Shown here: positions 56,152 through 64,000 of the stretch, in pieces
Numbering within the stretch: position 1 is the stretch's first letter
How the letters are laid out: every line of letters starts with the position of its first letter
Assembly (NCBI RefSeq): GCF_015140455.1
Contig: NZ_AP024094.1
Location: forward strand, 2,790,001 to 2,854,000
Reading direction: 5' to 3'
Length of the DNA stretch: 64,000 nt
Source: Jeongeupia sp. HS-3
Lineage (GTDB): Bacteria; Pseudomonadota; Gammaproteobacteria; Burkholderiales; Chitinibacteraceae
Program-made: the position numbers and the translations under genes
Notes under the pieces: generated by a model
The model's database searches: none
What the model was told of the DNA's origin: nothing
What the model saw: the letters and a program-made list of their open reading frames with translations, nothing else

Positions 56152-57215
56152 ACGGCGGCTTCGAGGGCGGCGATTTTCGCGCTGAGTTGGGCGATGGCCT
56201 CAACGCGGTCGGCGGCGCTGTCGCGGTGTTGCAGCGTTTCCAGAATGGCGAAGTGCCGCTGCCAGTGGGCGAACTCGGCCTGGGTGTCGCCGACGGCCGC
56301 ACTGGCCTGCGCCAGTACGCTGTGGCACTGCGCCTGCAGATACGGCGACGGTATCCATTTGGCGCCTTCGAGCGCGCGGCGCAGATAGTGGTCGGCCGCG
56401 TGCGGCTCGGCCAGTGCCAGACAGGTTTCGCCCAGCGCGATCAGATTGACGACCTTGCCCCAGTGATTGTTGGCGCTGCCGTTGAGCGAGAGCGAGCGCT
56501 CGAACTGCTGCCGCGCCTCGGCCGGCTTGCCCTGGCGCTTGAGCAGATAGCCACGGTAGTAGTAGAGCTCGGCCTCGAACTCGCAAAACCCCAGTCGCGA
56601 CAGCAAGGCCTCGGCTTCGGCGAGTTCGGCCACGGCGGCGGCATCGTCGCCACCGCGGTAGTGGTAGGCGGCGATATTGATATGCAGCCCGAAGCGGTAA
56701 TCGAGGCGTTCGATCTGCGGCAATTCGCGCCGCGCACGCGCGAACATCGCCGCGGTCTGCACCGGTGCGTCGAGCATGAAATACAACTTGGCCATGCCCA
56801 GATAGCCGAGCAGTCGCGCCAGCGGCGGCCCGTCGGCGAGACCGCGGGCCAGCAATGCCAGCCAGTGCGGCTCGGCTTGCTGATAGTGGCCGGCGCCGTA
56901 TTGGGATTCGGCGGCGATATGCGTGGCCTCGCTCCACAGCAGCGTGTCGCCGAGCGAGTCGGCCAGCGCGGTGGCGGCGAGACTGGCGGTGTAGGCATCG
57001 TCACGGTGCGGCAGCGCGTGGGCGGCGCGGGCACGGATCAACCAGGCGCGCGCCTCGCCCTCGCGGTAATGCAAGGCGCTGGCGCGTTGCTGCGCTTGGC
57101 CGGCCAAGGCCGCCGCCTCGAGCGAGTGCGAATACATCAGCGTGACGGCAACGGCGAGGGTTTGATCGATTTCGGCGCGCAGATTGAATGTGCGAAGAGG
57201 CAGCGGTGCCGACAT
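56148..57215 (-). CDS. TPR-like helical-repeat protein of unknown function
   Basis: A 355-residue soluble protein composed of Ala/Leu-rich paired helices with repeated patterns such as AEALLSRLGFCEFEAELYYY and ARQQFERSLSLNG, reading as about eight TPR-like repeats. I find no catalytic domain. Standalone TPR proteins like this often serve as scaffolds, or resemble the sensor half of GGDEF proteins in which the cyclase was lost. It overlaps cca tail to tail by 4 bases. Confidence 0.7.
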   Translation of the reverse strand: MSAPLPLRTFNLRAEIDQTLAVAVTLMYSHSLEAAALAGQAQQRASALHYREGEARAWLIRARAAHALPHRDDAYTASLAATALADSLGDTLLWSEATHIAAESQYGAGHYQQAEPHWLALLARGLADGPPLARLLGYLGMAKLYFMLDAPVQTAAMFARARRELPQIERLDYRFGLHINIAAYHYRGGDDAAAVAELAEAEALLSRLGFCEFEAELYYYRGYLLKRQGKPAEARQQFERSLSLNGSANNHWGKVVNLIALGETCLALAEPHAADHYLRRALEGAKWIPSPYLQAQCHSVLAQASAAVGDTQAEFAHWQRHFAILETLQHRDSAADRVEAIAQLSAKIAALEAAV

Positions 57216-57325
57216 GAGTGAGGAGGGGTCAGAAAAGGAGGCCGATCATAGTCAGCGTCAGCCTTGTCCGTAAACCGATCGTCAGCAAAAGTGTGCCATT
57301 CGTACGACTGCACGTTGTTAGCGCG

Positions 57326-57349
57326 AAAAAAAAACCGCGCAATGCGCGG
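57326..57349 (-). terminator. Terminator of the ferredoxin gene
   Basis: The stem CCGCGC / GCGCGG (57335-57340 with 57344-57349) is followed leftwards by nine T (A on the plus strand at 57326-57334). It lies 21 bases after the ferredoxin stop. Confidence 0.9.
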
Positions 57350-57370
57350 CTTTGTTCGGATGCAGATGGA

Positions 57371-57643
<273 letters not shown>

Positions 57644-57723
57644 TCAAAAAATTCGATTAGAAAACAATGGCTTTGGCGCGATTGTCCCACTTTCGCCGGC
57701 CAGCGACAATGCCGCGTGAATCG

Positions 57724-58281
57724 TCACGCCAGCGAGAGCAGCCGGTAATGCACGCTGCCGGCGCGGCCTTCCTTCAGAACTTCCCAGCCGGGCAGCTCGG
57801 GCCCCAGCTTGGACCAGTCTGCGGCCTCGACGTAGACACGGGCACCGGGCGCGAGGCGCGGCACCAGTGCATTCAGTGCCGGTAACAGCAAATCGCTGGC
57901 ATAGGGCGGGTCGACAAAGGCGATGTCGAATTCATCACCGCTGCGCACCAGCCAGGCCATCGCGTCGGCGTGTACCAGCTCAACCCGGTTCAGCTTGAGG
58001 ATGTCGCGGTTGCTCACCAGCGCGGTGTACGCCGGTTTGGATTTTTCGACCATCACCACGCGCGTGGCGTTGCGGCTGGCGGCTTCCAGACCGAGCGCGC
58101 CGCTGCCGGCGAACAGGTCGAGGCAGCGCTTGCCGGTGAGCTCCTGGCCGAGCCAGTTGAACAGGGTTTCGCGCACGCGGTCGGGCGTCGGGCGCAGGCC
58201 GTCGCCGTCGGGAAAATGCACGATGCGGCGGCGGCAATCGCCGCCAATGATGCGAAGCTGGTTTTTCTGCTGTGCTGCCAT
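57724..58281 (-). CDS. rsmD: 16S rRNA (guanine-966 N2) methyltransferase RsmD
   Basis: A 185-residue SAM-dependent methyltransferase acting on G966 of 16S rRNA. It has an N-terminal LRIIGGDCRRRIVHFP, PTPDRVRETLFNWL, SAM motif DLFAGSGALGLEAASR and the catalytic FVDPPYAS (NPPY-type). It is divergent from ftsY, 67 bases away, as in many Proteobacteria. Confidence 0.95.
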   Translation of the reverse strand: MAAQQKNQLRIIGGDCRRRIVHFPDGDGLRPTPDRVRETLFNWLGQELTGKRCLDLFAGSGALGLEAASRNATRVVMVEKSKPAYTALVSNRDILKLNRVELVHADAMAWLVRSGDEFDIAFVDPPYASDLLLPALNALVPRLAPGARVYVEAADWSKLGPELPGWEVLKEGRAGSVHYRLLSLA

Positions 58282-58348
58282 GGGTCCGAAGCGTTAAAAT
58301 CGCGGCAAATCAAGCATTTTCCGCCAATCAGGGCCAATTTCAAAACTC

Positions 58349-59533
58349 ATGTTCAGTTTCTTCCGCAAGAAAAAGCCGGCCGAGGCTGCACCCGAGCAGC
58401 TCGACGCCGCAATCGAGCCGGCCGCCGCCGAGCCGATCGCACCCGCGCAGGCCAGCGTGCCGCAGCCCGAAACCCCTGTCGCGCCGGTCGCGCCAACGCC
58501 GAGTGAGCCGGAGCCCGTCGCCGAGGCCGCCGCACCGGTGCTTGAGATCGCACCGGTCGTGGTTCCCGAACCCGTCGCCGCAACCGCTGCAACCATCGTC
58601 GTGGCGCAACCGCAAGACAAACCCAAGCTCTCGTGGACCGAGCGGCTCAAGGCCGGTCTGGCCAAGACGCGCGACAAGCTCAGCAAGAACCTTGCCGGCC
58701 TGTTCGGCGGCGGCAAGATCGACGAGGAATTGTACGAAGAGCTGGAAACGGTGCTGCTGACCGCCGATATGGGCGTCAACGCGACCACCCATCTGCTCGA
58801 CGACGTGCGCGAGCGCGTCTCGCTCAAGGGCCTGAAGGATACGCTGGAGCTGAAGGGTGCGTTGAAAGACAGCCTGAACGCGCTGATCGGCCCGCTCGAA
58901 GTGCCGCTCGACATCAGCGGCCACAAGCCCTTCATCCTGATGGTTGCCGGCGTCAACGGCGCGGGCAAGACCACCAGCATCGGCAAGCTGGCCAAGTATT
59001 TTCAGTTGCAAGGCAAGTCGGTGTTGCTCGCCGCTGGTGATACCTTCCGCGCTGCGGCGCGCGAGCAACTGGTGGTCTGGGGCGAGCGCAATGGCGTGCA
59101 GGTGATCGCGCAGGACAGTGGCGATGCCGCCGCGGTGGCGTTTGACGCGGTCAACGCTGCGAAGGCACGCGGCGTCGACGTGGTGATCGTCGATACCGCC
59201 GGCCGTTTGCCGACGCAGCTGCATCTGATGGAAGAAATCCGCAAGGTGAAGCGCGTGGTGCAGAAGGCCGATCCGACCGGCCCGCATGAAATCATGCTGG
59301 TGCTCGACGCCAACACCGGCCAGAACGCGGTCTCGCAGGTCAAGGCTTTCGACGATGCGCTCGACCTGACCGGTCTGGTGCTGACCAAGCTCGACGGCAC
59401 CGCCAAGGGCGGCGTGATCGCGGCGATTGCGCGCGAACGCAGCATTCCGCTGCGCTTTATCGGCGTCGGCGAAAGCATCGACGATTTGCGCCCGTTTGTG
59501 GCGCGTGATTACGTCGACGCATTGTTCGACTGA
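58349..59533 (+). CDS. ftsY: Signal recognition particle receptor FtsY
   Basis: A 394-residue SRP receptor GTPase. The N-terminal A domain (residues about 10-95) is acidic and Ala/Pro/Glu-rich, preceded by the basic membrane-contact start FSFFRKKKP. The NG domain has G1 GVNGAGKTTSIGKLA, the insertion-box DTFRAAAREQL, G3 DTAGRLPTQ and G4 TKLDGTAKGG. It delivers ribosome-nascent chains to SecYEG. Confidence 0.96.
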   Translation: MFSFFRKKKPAEAAPEQLDAAIEPAAAEPIAPAQASVPQPETPVAPVAPTPSEPEPVAEAAAPVLEIAPVVVPEPVAATAATIVVAQPQDKPKLSWTERLKAGLAKTRDKLSKNLAGLFGGGKIDEELYEELETVLLTADMGVNATTHLLDDVRERVSLKGLKDTLELKGALKDSLNALIGPLEVPLDISGHKPFILMVAGVNGAGKTTSIGKLAKYFQLQGKSVLLAAGDTFRAAAREQLVVWGERNGVQVIAQDSGDAAAVAFDAVNAAKARGVDVVIVDTAGRLPTQLHLMEEIRKVKRVVQKADPTGPHEIMLVLDANTGQNAVSQVKAFDDALDLTGLVLTKLDGTAKGGVIAAIARERSIPLRFIGVGESIDDLRPFVARDYVDALFD

Positions 59534-59548
59534 GGTTCCAGACACCGC

Positions 59549-60046
59549 ATGCCGCTGCCGACGCTGTTGACCGCCCGCCTGATCCTGCGCCCGTTCCATG
59601 ACGACGACGCGCAGGCCGGGGTGGCGTTTCCGTCGGCCGACGCGGTCGGGCATATCCGCGAGCTGCGCCGCGGCGCGCTGTTTGGTGAGGCGACCGGGCT
59701 GGCGATTTGCCGCCGTAGCGATCGCGCGCTGATAGGCTGCGTCGATGCGCGCTTCGAGCGTGATGAAGCGTGCTTTGGCCTTTATCTGTCGCCGGCGGCG
59801 CGCGGCCATGGTTTCGGTTTCGAAGCCGGCCGGGCGTTCATCGACCCCTTGTTTGCCATGCACTCGCCGCGCGTGCTGCTGGCGCATTGTGCGCATGATG
59901 ATGGCGCCGCCGCGCGGGTGCTGACGCGGCTGGGTTTTGATCTTGATGGCGCCGACGGCGGCCGGATCGCGTGGCGGCTGCGCCGTCTGAGCTGGTCGGT
60001 GGCGCAAACGTCGAAACACCTCGCCGCTTGCCGCGATCGCCGATAA
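59549..60046 (+). CDS. GNAT-family N-acetyltransferase
   Basis: A 165-residue protein with the GNAT acetyl-CoA motif (LSPAARGHGFGFEAG, about residue 85) and the family start TARLILRPF. It lies between ftsY and ftsE, which are adjacent in most related genomes. The target (protein, amino acid or small molecule) is unknown. It sits 15 bases after ftsY and 40 before ftsE, so it is likely co-transcribed. Confidence 0.82.
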   Translation: MPLPTLLTARLILRPFHDDDAQAGVAFPSADAVGHIRELRRGALFGEATGLAICRRSDRALIGCVDARFERDEACFGLYLSPAARGHGFGFEAGRAFIDPLFAMHSPRVLLAHCAHDDGAAARVLTRLGFDLDGADGGRIAWRLRRLSWSVAQTSKHLAACRDRR

Positions 60047-60086
60047 ACCGTTCAAATCGTACCGTGACCCCTACCCAGGCAGACCG

Positions 60087-60740
60087 ATGATCCAGTTTCA
60101 GCAAGTGACCAAACGCTATCCCGGCGGCCTCGAGGCGCTCAAGGGCCTCAGCCTGGAAATCCAGCCGGGCGAGCTGGTTTTCCTCGCCGGCCATTCCGGC
60201 GCCGGCAAGTCGACGCTGCTCAAGCTCATCGCCGGTATCGAGAAACCGACCGCCGGCACGGTGCTCGTCAATGGTCAGAACCTCGCGCGGGCGTCGCGCG
60301 GCAGCCTGCCGTATGTGCGGCGGCATTTCGGGCTGATTTTTCAGGATCACAAGATCCTCTTCGATCGCTCGGTGTACGAGAACGTCAAACTGCCGCTCGA
60401 CATCATCGGCTTCGATGGCCGCGAGGTGAAACGCCGCGTGCTGGCGGCGCTCGACAAGGTCGGGCTGTCGGGCAAGGAAAAACTCAACCCGATCGCGCTA
60501 TCGGGCGGCGAGCAGCAACGGCTGTGCATCGCCCGTGCCGTGGTGCACCGGCCTTCGATTCTGCTGGCCGACGAGCCGACCGCGAATCTGGATCGCGATT
60601 ACGCCCACGACATCCTCGAGCTGTTCAAATCCTTTCATCAGGTCGGCGTGACCTTGATGATCTCGGCGCATGACGAAACGCTGATGGCCGATTACGGCCG
60701 GCGCATCCTGCGGCTGAAAAACGGCCAGTTCACGGCTTAA
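60087..60740 (+). CDS. ftsE: Cell division ATP-binding protein FtsE
   Basis: A 217-residue ABC ATPase of the divisome that, with FtsX, activates periplasmic amidases for septal splitting. Walker A is GHSGAGKSTLLK, the signature LSGGEQQRLCIA, and Walker B ILLADEPTANLD; the beginning MIQFQQVTKRYPGG is typical. It is followed by ftsX after 10 bases with AAAGAG as the ribosome site. Confidence 0.95.
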   Translation: MIQFQQVTKRYPGGLEALKGLSLEIQPGELVFLAGHSGAGKSTLLKLIAGIEKPTAGTVLVNGQNLARASRGSLPYVRRHFGLIFQDHKILFDRSVYENVKLPLDIIGFDGREVKRRVLAALDKVGLSGKEKLNPIALSGGEQQRLCIARAVVHRPSILLADEPTANLDRDYAHDILELFKSFHQVGVTLMISAHDETLMADYGRRILRLKNGQFTA

Positions 60741-60750
60741 GGGAAAAGAG

Positions 60751-61647
60751 ATGAAACACTGGTTCCGCCTGCACGGCCTCGCCTTGTCCCGCACCCTCGG
60801 CGCGCTGCTGCGCCAGCCCTTGGCCACCTTGCTGCATCTGGCGGTGATCGGCCTCGTTGCCAGCCTGCCACTCGGCCTGTATCTGCTGCTCTCCAGCGTG
60901 GCCGGTGTTACCGCGAACATGCCGGTCGAGCCACAGCTGACGGTCTTTCTCAAGCCCGAGGCCGACGTCGGCGCCTTGCGCGCGCAGCTCGCCAAGGATG
61001 AACGGCTGGCGCAGACGCGCTTCGTGCCCAAGGCCGATGCGCTCAAGGCCATGGAAGCGGCGATCGGCAGCGGCGATCTGCTCGCCGGCCTGTCCGACAA
61101 TCCGCTGCCCGATGCCTTCGTGCTGACCGCCAAGCGCGATGTGCCGGCGGCGCAGTTGAGCGCGCTGGAACAAACCCTGCTGACCGAGCCGGGCGTCGAT
61201 TCGGTGCAGCTCGATTCGGCGTGGGCATCAAGGCTGGAGAAGCTGATTGCGCTCGGTCGCCATGCGCTCGAAGTCGTGGTGCTGTTGCTGGCGGTGGCGC
61301 TGGTGCTGGTCACCGGCAACGCCATCCGCATGCAGATCCTGACCCGGCGCGAGGAAATCGAGGTTGCCAAGCTGATCGGTGCGACCGACAGCTTCATCCG
61401 CCGGCCGTTTCATTACAGCGCGGCCATCCAGGGCGTACTCGGTGGCCTTGCCGGTTGCGGCATCGCCGCCGGCGCGATCGCGTGGCTGAACCCGGCGGTC
61501 GGCGAACTCGCCGCCGCCTATGGCCAGCCTTTCCTGCTGGCCATGCCGGGGCCGATTGAATTTGCCGTCGTCTGCGTAACCACGATGCTGCTGTGCCTGC
61601 TGGGGGCATGGGTTGCCGTATGGCGGCATCTGCGGCGCTATCGTTGA
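60751..61647 (+). CDS. ftsX: Cell division permease FtsX
   Basis: A 298-residue four-helix membrane protein: one helix near the N-terminus (ATLLHLAVIGLVASLPLGLY), a periplasmic domain starting MPVEPQLTVFLKPEA, and three C-terminal helices including VVLLLAVALVLVTGNAIRMQI, which precedes LTRREEIEVAKLIGAT. It couples FtsE ATP hydrolysis to cell-wall amidase activators. Confidence 0.94.
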   Translation: MKHWFRLHGLALSRTLGALLRQPLATLLHLAVIGLVASLPLGLYLLLSSVAGVTANMPVEPQLTVFLKPEADVGALRAQLAKDERLAQTRFVPKADALKAMEAAIGSGDLLAGLSDNPLPDAFVLTAKRDVPAAQLSALEQTLLTEPGVDSVQLDSAWASRLEKLIALGRHALEVVVLLLAVALVLVTGNAIRMQILTRREEIEVAKLIGATDSFIRRPFHYSAAIQGVLGGLAGCGIAAGAIAWLNPAVGELAAAYGQPFLLAMPGPIEFAVVCVTTMLLCLLGAWVAVWRHLRRYR

Positions 61648-61748
61648 TTTCAAGCGTCTGTCATAGTGAGAGGCAATGGCGCCGATTGGCATAATTGCCG
61701 TGCGCATCGGCATGTCTCGTGCTTGAATCTACGGAACCCGAAGCGCCC

Positions 61749-61778
61749 TTAGCACTCAAACGATACGAGTGCTAATAT
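61749..61778 (+). promoter_or_regulatory. CIRCE operator over the rpoH promoter
   Basis: TTAGCACTC at 61749-61757, a 9-base spacer, and GAGTGCTAA at 61767-61775 form a perfect CIRCE element, the binding site of the heat-shock repressor HrcA. A -10 box TAATAT (61773-61778) shares its last bases, with a TTAGCA -35-like hexamer 18 bases upstream inside the left arm. HrcA bound here would block rpoH transcription. The start of rpoH lies 47 bases downstream. Confidence 0.9.
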
Positions 61779-61821
61779 CATGGTCGTTGAGTGGCAACGT
61801 CTGCAAGACAGGAGTGAACGA

Positions 61822-62682
<861 letters not shown>

Positions 62683-62699
62683 GCGGATCGTGATCAGTA

Positions 62700-62725
62700 A
62701 AAAGGGCACCCTCGGGTGCCCTTTT
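62700..62725. terminator. Bidirectional terminator between rpoH and queC
   Basis: An 11-bp stem AAAAGGGCACC / GGTGCCCTTTT with loop CTCG, flanked by A on the left and T on the right, lies between the convergent rpoH and queC genes and can serve both. Confidence 0.92.
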
Positions 62726-62745
62726 GTTTTGCCGCGTAGCCAGAA

Positions 62746-63429
62746 TCAGACTGGCCGGTAGCGGGTCGGATCGGTGACGCCGGCGGCGGCAAAGCCTTCG
62801 CGGCGTAGCCGGCAGGCATCGCAGACCCCGCAGGCGCGGCCATCGTCGTCGGCCTGGTAGCAGGTCACGGTGAGGCCGTAATCAACACCTAGCGCGGTGC
62901 CGGTCTGGATGATCTGGCCTTTGGTAAGGCTGATCAGCGGCGTGTGTATCGTCAGTGGCGAGCCCTCGACGCCAGTGCGCGTCGCCAGTCGCGCCATCGC
63001 TTGAAACGCGGCGATGTAGTCGGGGCGGCAATCGGGATAGCCCGAGTAATCGACCGCGTTGACGCCGATGAAGATGTCATCGCTCTTGAGCACTTCGGCC
63101 CACGCCAGCGCATACGACAGCAGGATGGTATTGCGCGCCGGCACGTAGGTCAGCGGGATCTCGCCTTCTTGCGGTGCTTCTTCGGGGACGGCGATGTTCG
63201 CGTCGGTGAGTGCCGAGCCGCCGAAGGTTGCCAGATCAATGGTGACGATGCGATGTTCAACGGCGCCGAGCGCCCTGGTGACGCGCTCGGCGGCCTTGAG
63301 CTCGGCATTGTGGCGCTGACCATAGTTGAACGACAGGCAATACGGCGCAAAGCCCTGGCTTTTGGCGATGGCGAGGCAGGTGGCGGAATCGAGGCCACCG
63401 GATAACAGAATCACGGCGGGTTTAGTCAT
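62746..63429 (-). CDS. queC: 7-cyano-7-deazaguanine synthase QueC
   Basis: A 227-residue ATP-dependent enzyme of queuosine precursor (preQ0) synthesis. The PP-loop is [13 protein letters not shown]; the zinc site is [20 protein letters not shown]. QDxS-like stretch [14 protein letters not shown] is conserved. It starts with an 8-base overlap with the ClC channel gene and ends at the rpoH-side terminator. Confidence 0.96.
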   Translation of the reverse strand: MTKPAVILLSGGLDSATCLAIAKSQGFAPYCLSFNYGQRHNAELKAAERVTRALGAVEHRIVTIDLATFGGSALTDANIAVPEEAPQEGEIPLTYVPARNTILLSYALAWAEVLKSDDIFIGVNAVDYSGYPDCRPDYIAAFQAMARLATRTGVEGSPLTIHTPLISLTKGQIIQTGTALGVDYGLTVTCYQADDDGRACGVCDACRLRREGFAAAGVTDPTRYRPV

Positions 63430-64000
63430 GTTTCTTGTGCTCCAGTACGGATTGCGGCGCGACGGCGGCGAGCGCGCGCTCGGCGAGGTCGTGATAGAAG
63501 TTGGTCTTGAAGATGCGCGCGACGGTCGAGGCGATCATCGCCGTCGCCATGATCGAGATCACCATCGCGTGGCCATCGGTCATCTCCATCAGGATGAAGG
63601 CCGACGTCAGCGGTGCCCGGGTCACGGCCGCCAGCACCGCGGTCATGCCGATGGCGATCAGCTTGATGTGCAGCTCGGGGCCGACCATGGGCAGGAACCA
63701 GCTGCCCAAGCCCGCGCCGAGCGAGAGCGACGGTGCGAAGATGCCGCCGGGCAGCCCGGTCAGATAGGTCGAGAGCAGGCCGACGAATTTCAGCGGCAGG
63801 TAGTACCACGCCAGGCTGGCTTCACCGGCGACGACGCGGCTGGTGACTTCGGCGCCGCTGCCGAAAATCGGTGCCGCCAGCCCGCAGATGGCAATCAGCA
63901 GGCCGCAGCAAACGACGAACAGATAGGGGCGGGTGGCGCGAACCATCTGGATGCGCTCGGGCAGCCAGCGGGACGGGTTGACGCATAGCCACGAAAATGC
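63422..64000 (-). CDS. ClC-type chloride channel/antiporter (C-terminal part)
   Basis: The C-terminal 192 residues of a voltage-gated ClC family protein; the gene begins beyond the right edge. The motif [19 protein letters not shown] is the GxFxPxLxxGA ion-selectivity stretch, followed by [15 protein letters not shown]. The open frame continues to position 64000. The protein ends soon after the membrane part (no CBS domains). It overlaps queC by 8 bases. Confidence 0.92.
   Translation of the reverse strand, partial: AFSWLCVNPSRWLPERIQMVRATRPYLFVVCCGLLIAICGLAAPIFGSGAEVTSRVVAGEASLAWYYLPLKFVGLLSTYLTGLPGGIFAPSLSLGAGLGSWFLPMVGPELHIKLIAIGMTAVLAAVTRAPLTSAFILMEMTDGHAMVISIMATAMIASTVARIFKTNFYHDLAERALAAVAPQSVLEHKKHD

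Noticed and set aside
58340-60055. 571-codon leftward open frame opposite ftsY and the GNAT gene
   Set aside because: The translated sequence is rich in Arg, Gln and His without any motif, and it lies antisense to ftsY. It is a shadow frame.
61722-61751. A sigma-32 type promoter for rpoH starting from CTTGAA at 61722
   Set aside because: No CCCCAT-type -10 element stands at 13-15 bases; the CIRCE-overlapping TAATAT box fits the spacing to rpoH better.
61780-61821. Earlier ATG for rpoH at 61780
   Set aside because: It lies at the end of the predicted -10 box, before the likely transcription start, and has no ribosome site; the ATG at 61822 has GGAG.

Overview
The window is high-GC bacterial chromosome, densely packed with genes and largely syntenic with Betaproteobacteria. 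Gene content and order (mraZ-rsmH-ftsL-ftsI-murE-murF-mraY-murD-ftsW-murG-murC-ddl-ftsQ-ftsA-ftsZ-lpxC without murB, metX-metW, ftsY/ftsE/ftsX/rpoH, a class A RNase P RNA) suggest order Neisseriales or a close relative. That placement is inference from synteny, not from a marker-gene search. I see no tRNA or rRNA gene, no insertion sequence, no CRISPR array and no prophage. Both ends of the window cut genes: a YkgJ-type Cys-cluster protein on the left and a ClC channel on the right.

Region 1-10.1 kb is mostly minus strand and accessory. It holds a lipoprotein of the sulfatase fold with an abnormal active-site motif, a DUF4287 protein, a glycerate-use module (glycerate kinase, GntP-family permease, CdaR-type regulator), a CNP1-like secreted protein, a CDF metal exporter and a two-component system. 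Region 10.2-17.3 kb holds tusA-like, pyrC, a small membrane protein, rnpB, ubiK, and glnK with an ammonium transporter behind a sigma-54/NtrC-type control region. It ends with a YcnI-like protein, msrP and a small membrane protein.

Region 17.4-38.5 kb is the division and cell-wall (dcw) cluster, all on the plus strand, starting with four 10-bp-spaced MraZ boxes and running through ftsZ and lpxC to rsmE and msbA. Region 38.5-48.6 kb is a lipopolysaccharide core/O-antigen assembly block: glycosyltransferases, a UDP-glucuronate epimerase-like enzyme, four GT9 heptosyltransferase-like proteins and an O-antigen ligase. Its right half (about 43.9-48.3 kb) is visibly richer in A+T than the rest. Region 48.6-57.7 kb holds metX-metW, a GH16-like lipoprotein, an oxidoreductase, an M14 carboxypeptidase, cysK, cca, a helical-repeat protein and a ferredoxin. 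Region 57.7-64 kb holds rsmD, then ftsY-(GNAT)-ftsE-ftsX-rpoH, then queC and the ClC channel.

The most unusual things I found are these. (1) A dispersed family of about 115-210 bp fold-back intergenic elements begins at or within a few bases of a stop codon. Two copies have a nearly identical core but locus-specific self-complementary arms, and two further, more diverged members sit inside the dcw operon. (2) An ammonium transporter carries an N-terminal OmpA-like periplasmic domain. (3) A CIRCE operator (9-9-9, perfect) overlaps the rpoH promoter. (4) A sulfatase-fold lipoprotein has S-A-I-T-R in place of the modified C/S-x-P-x-R motif. (5) The RNase P RNA gene has an expanded specificity domain. 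(6) A compact structured region follows cysK.
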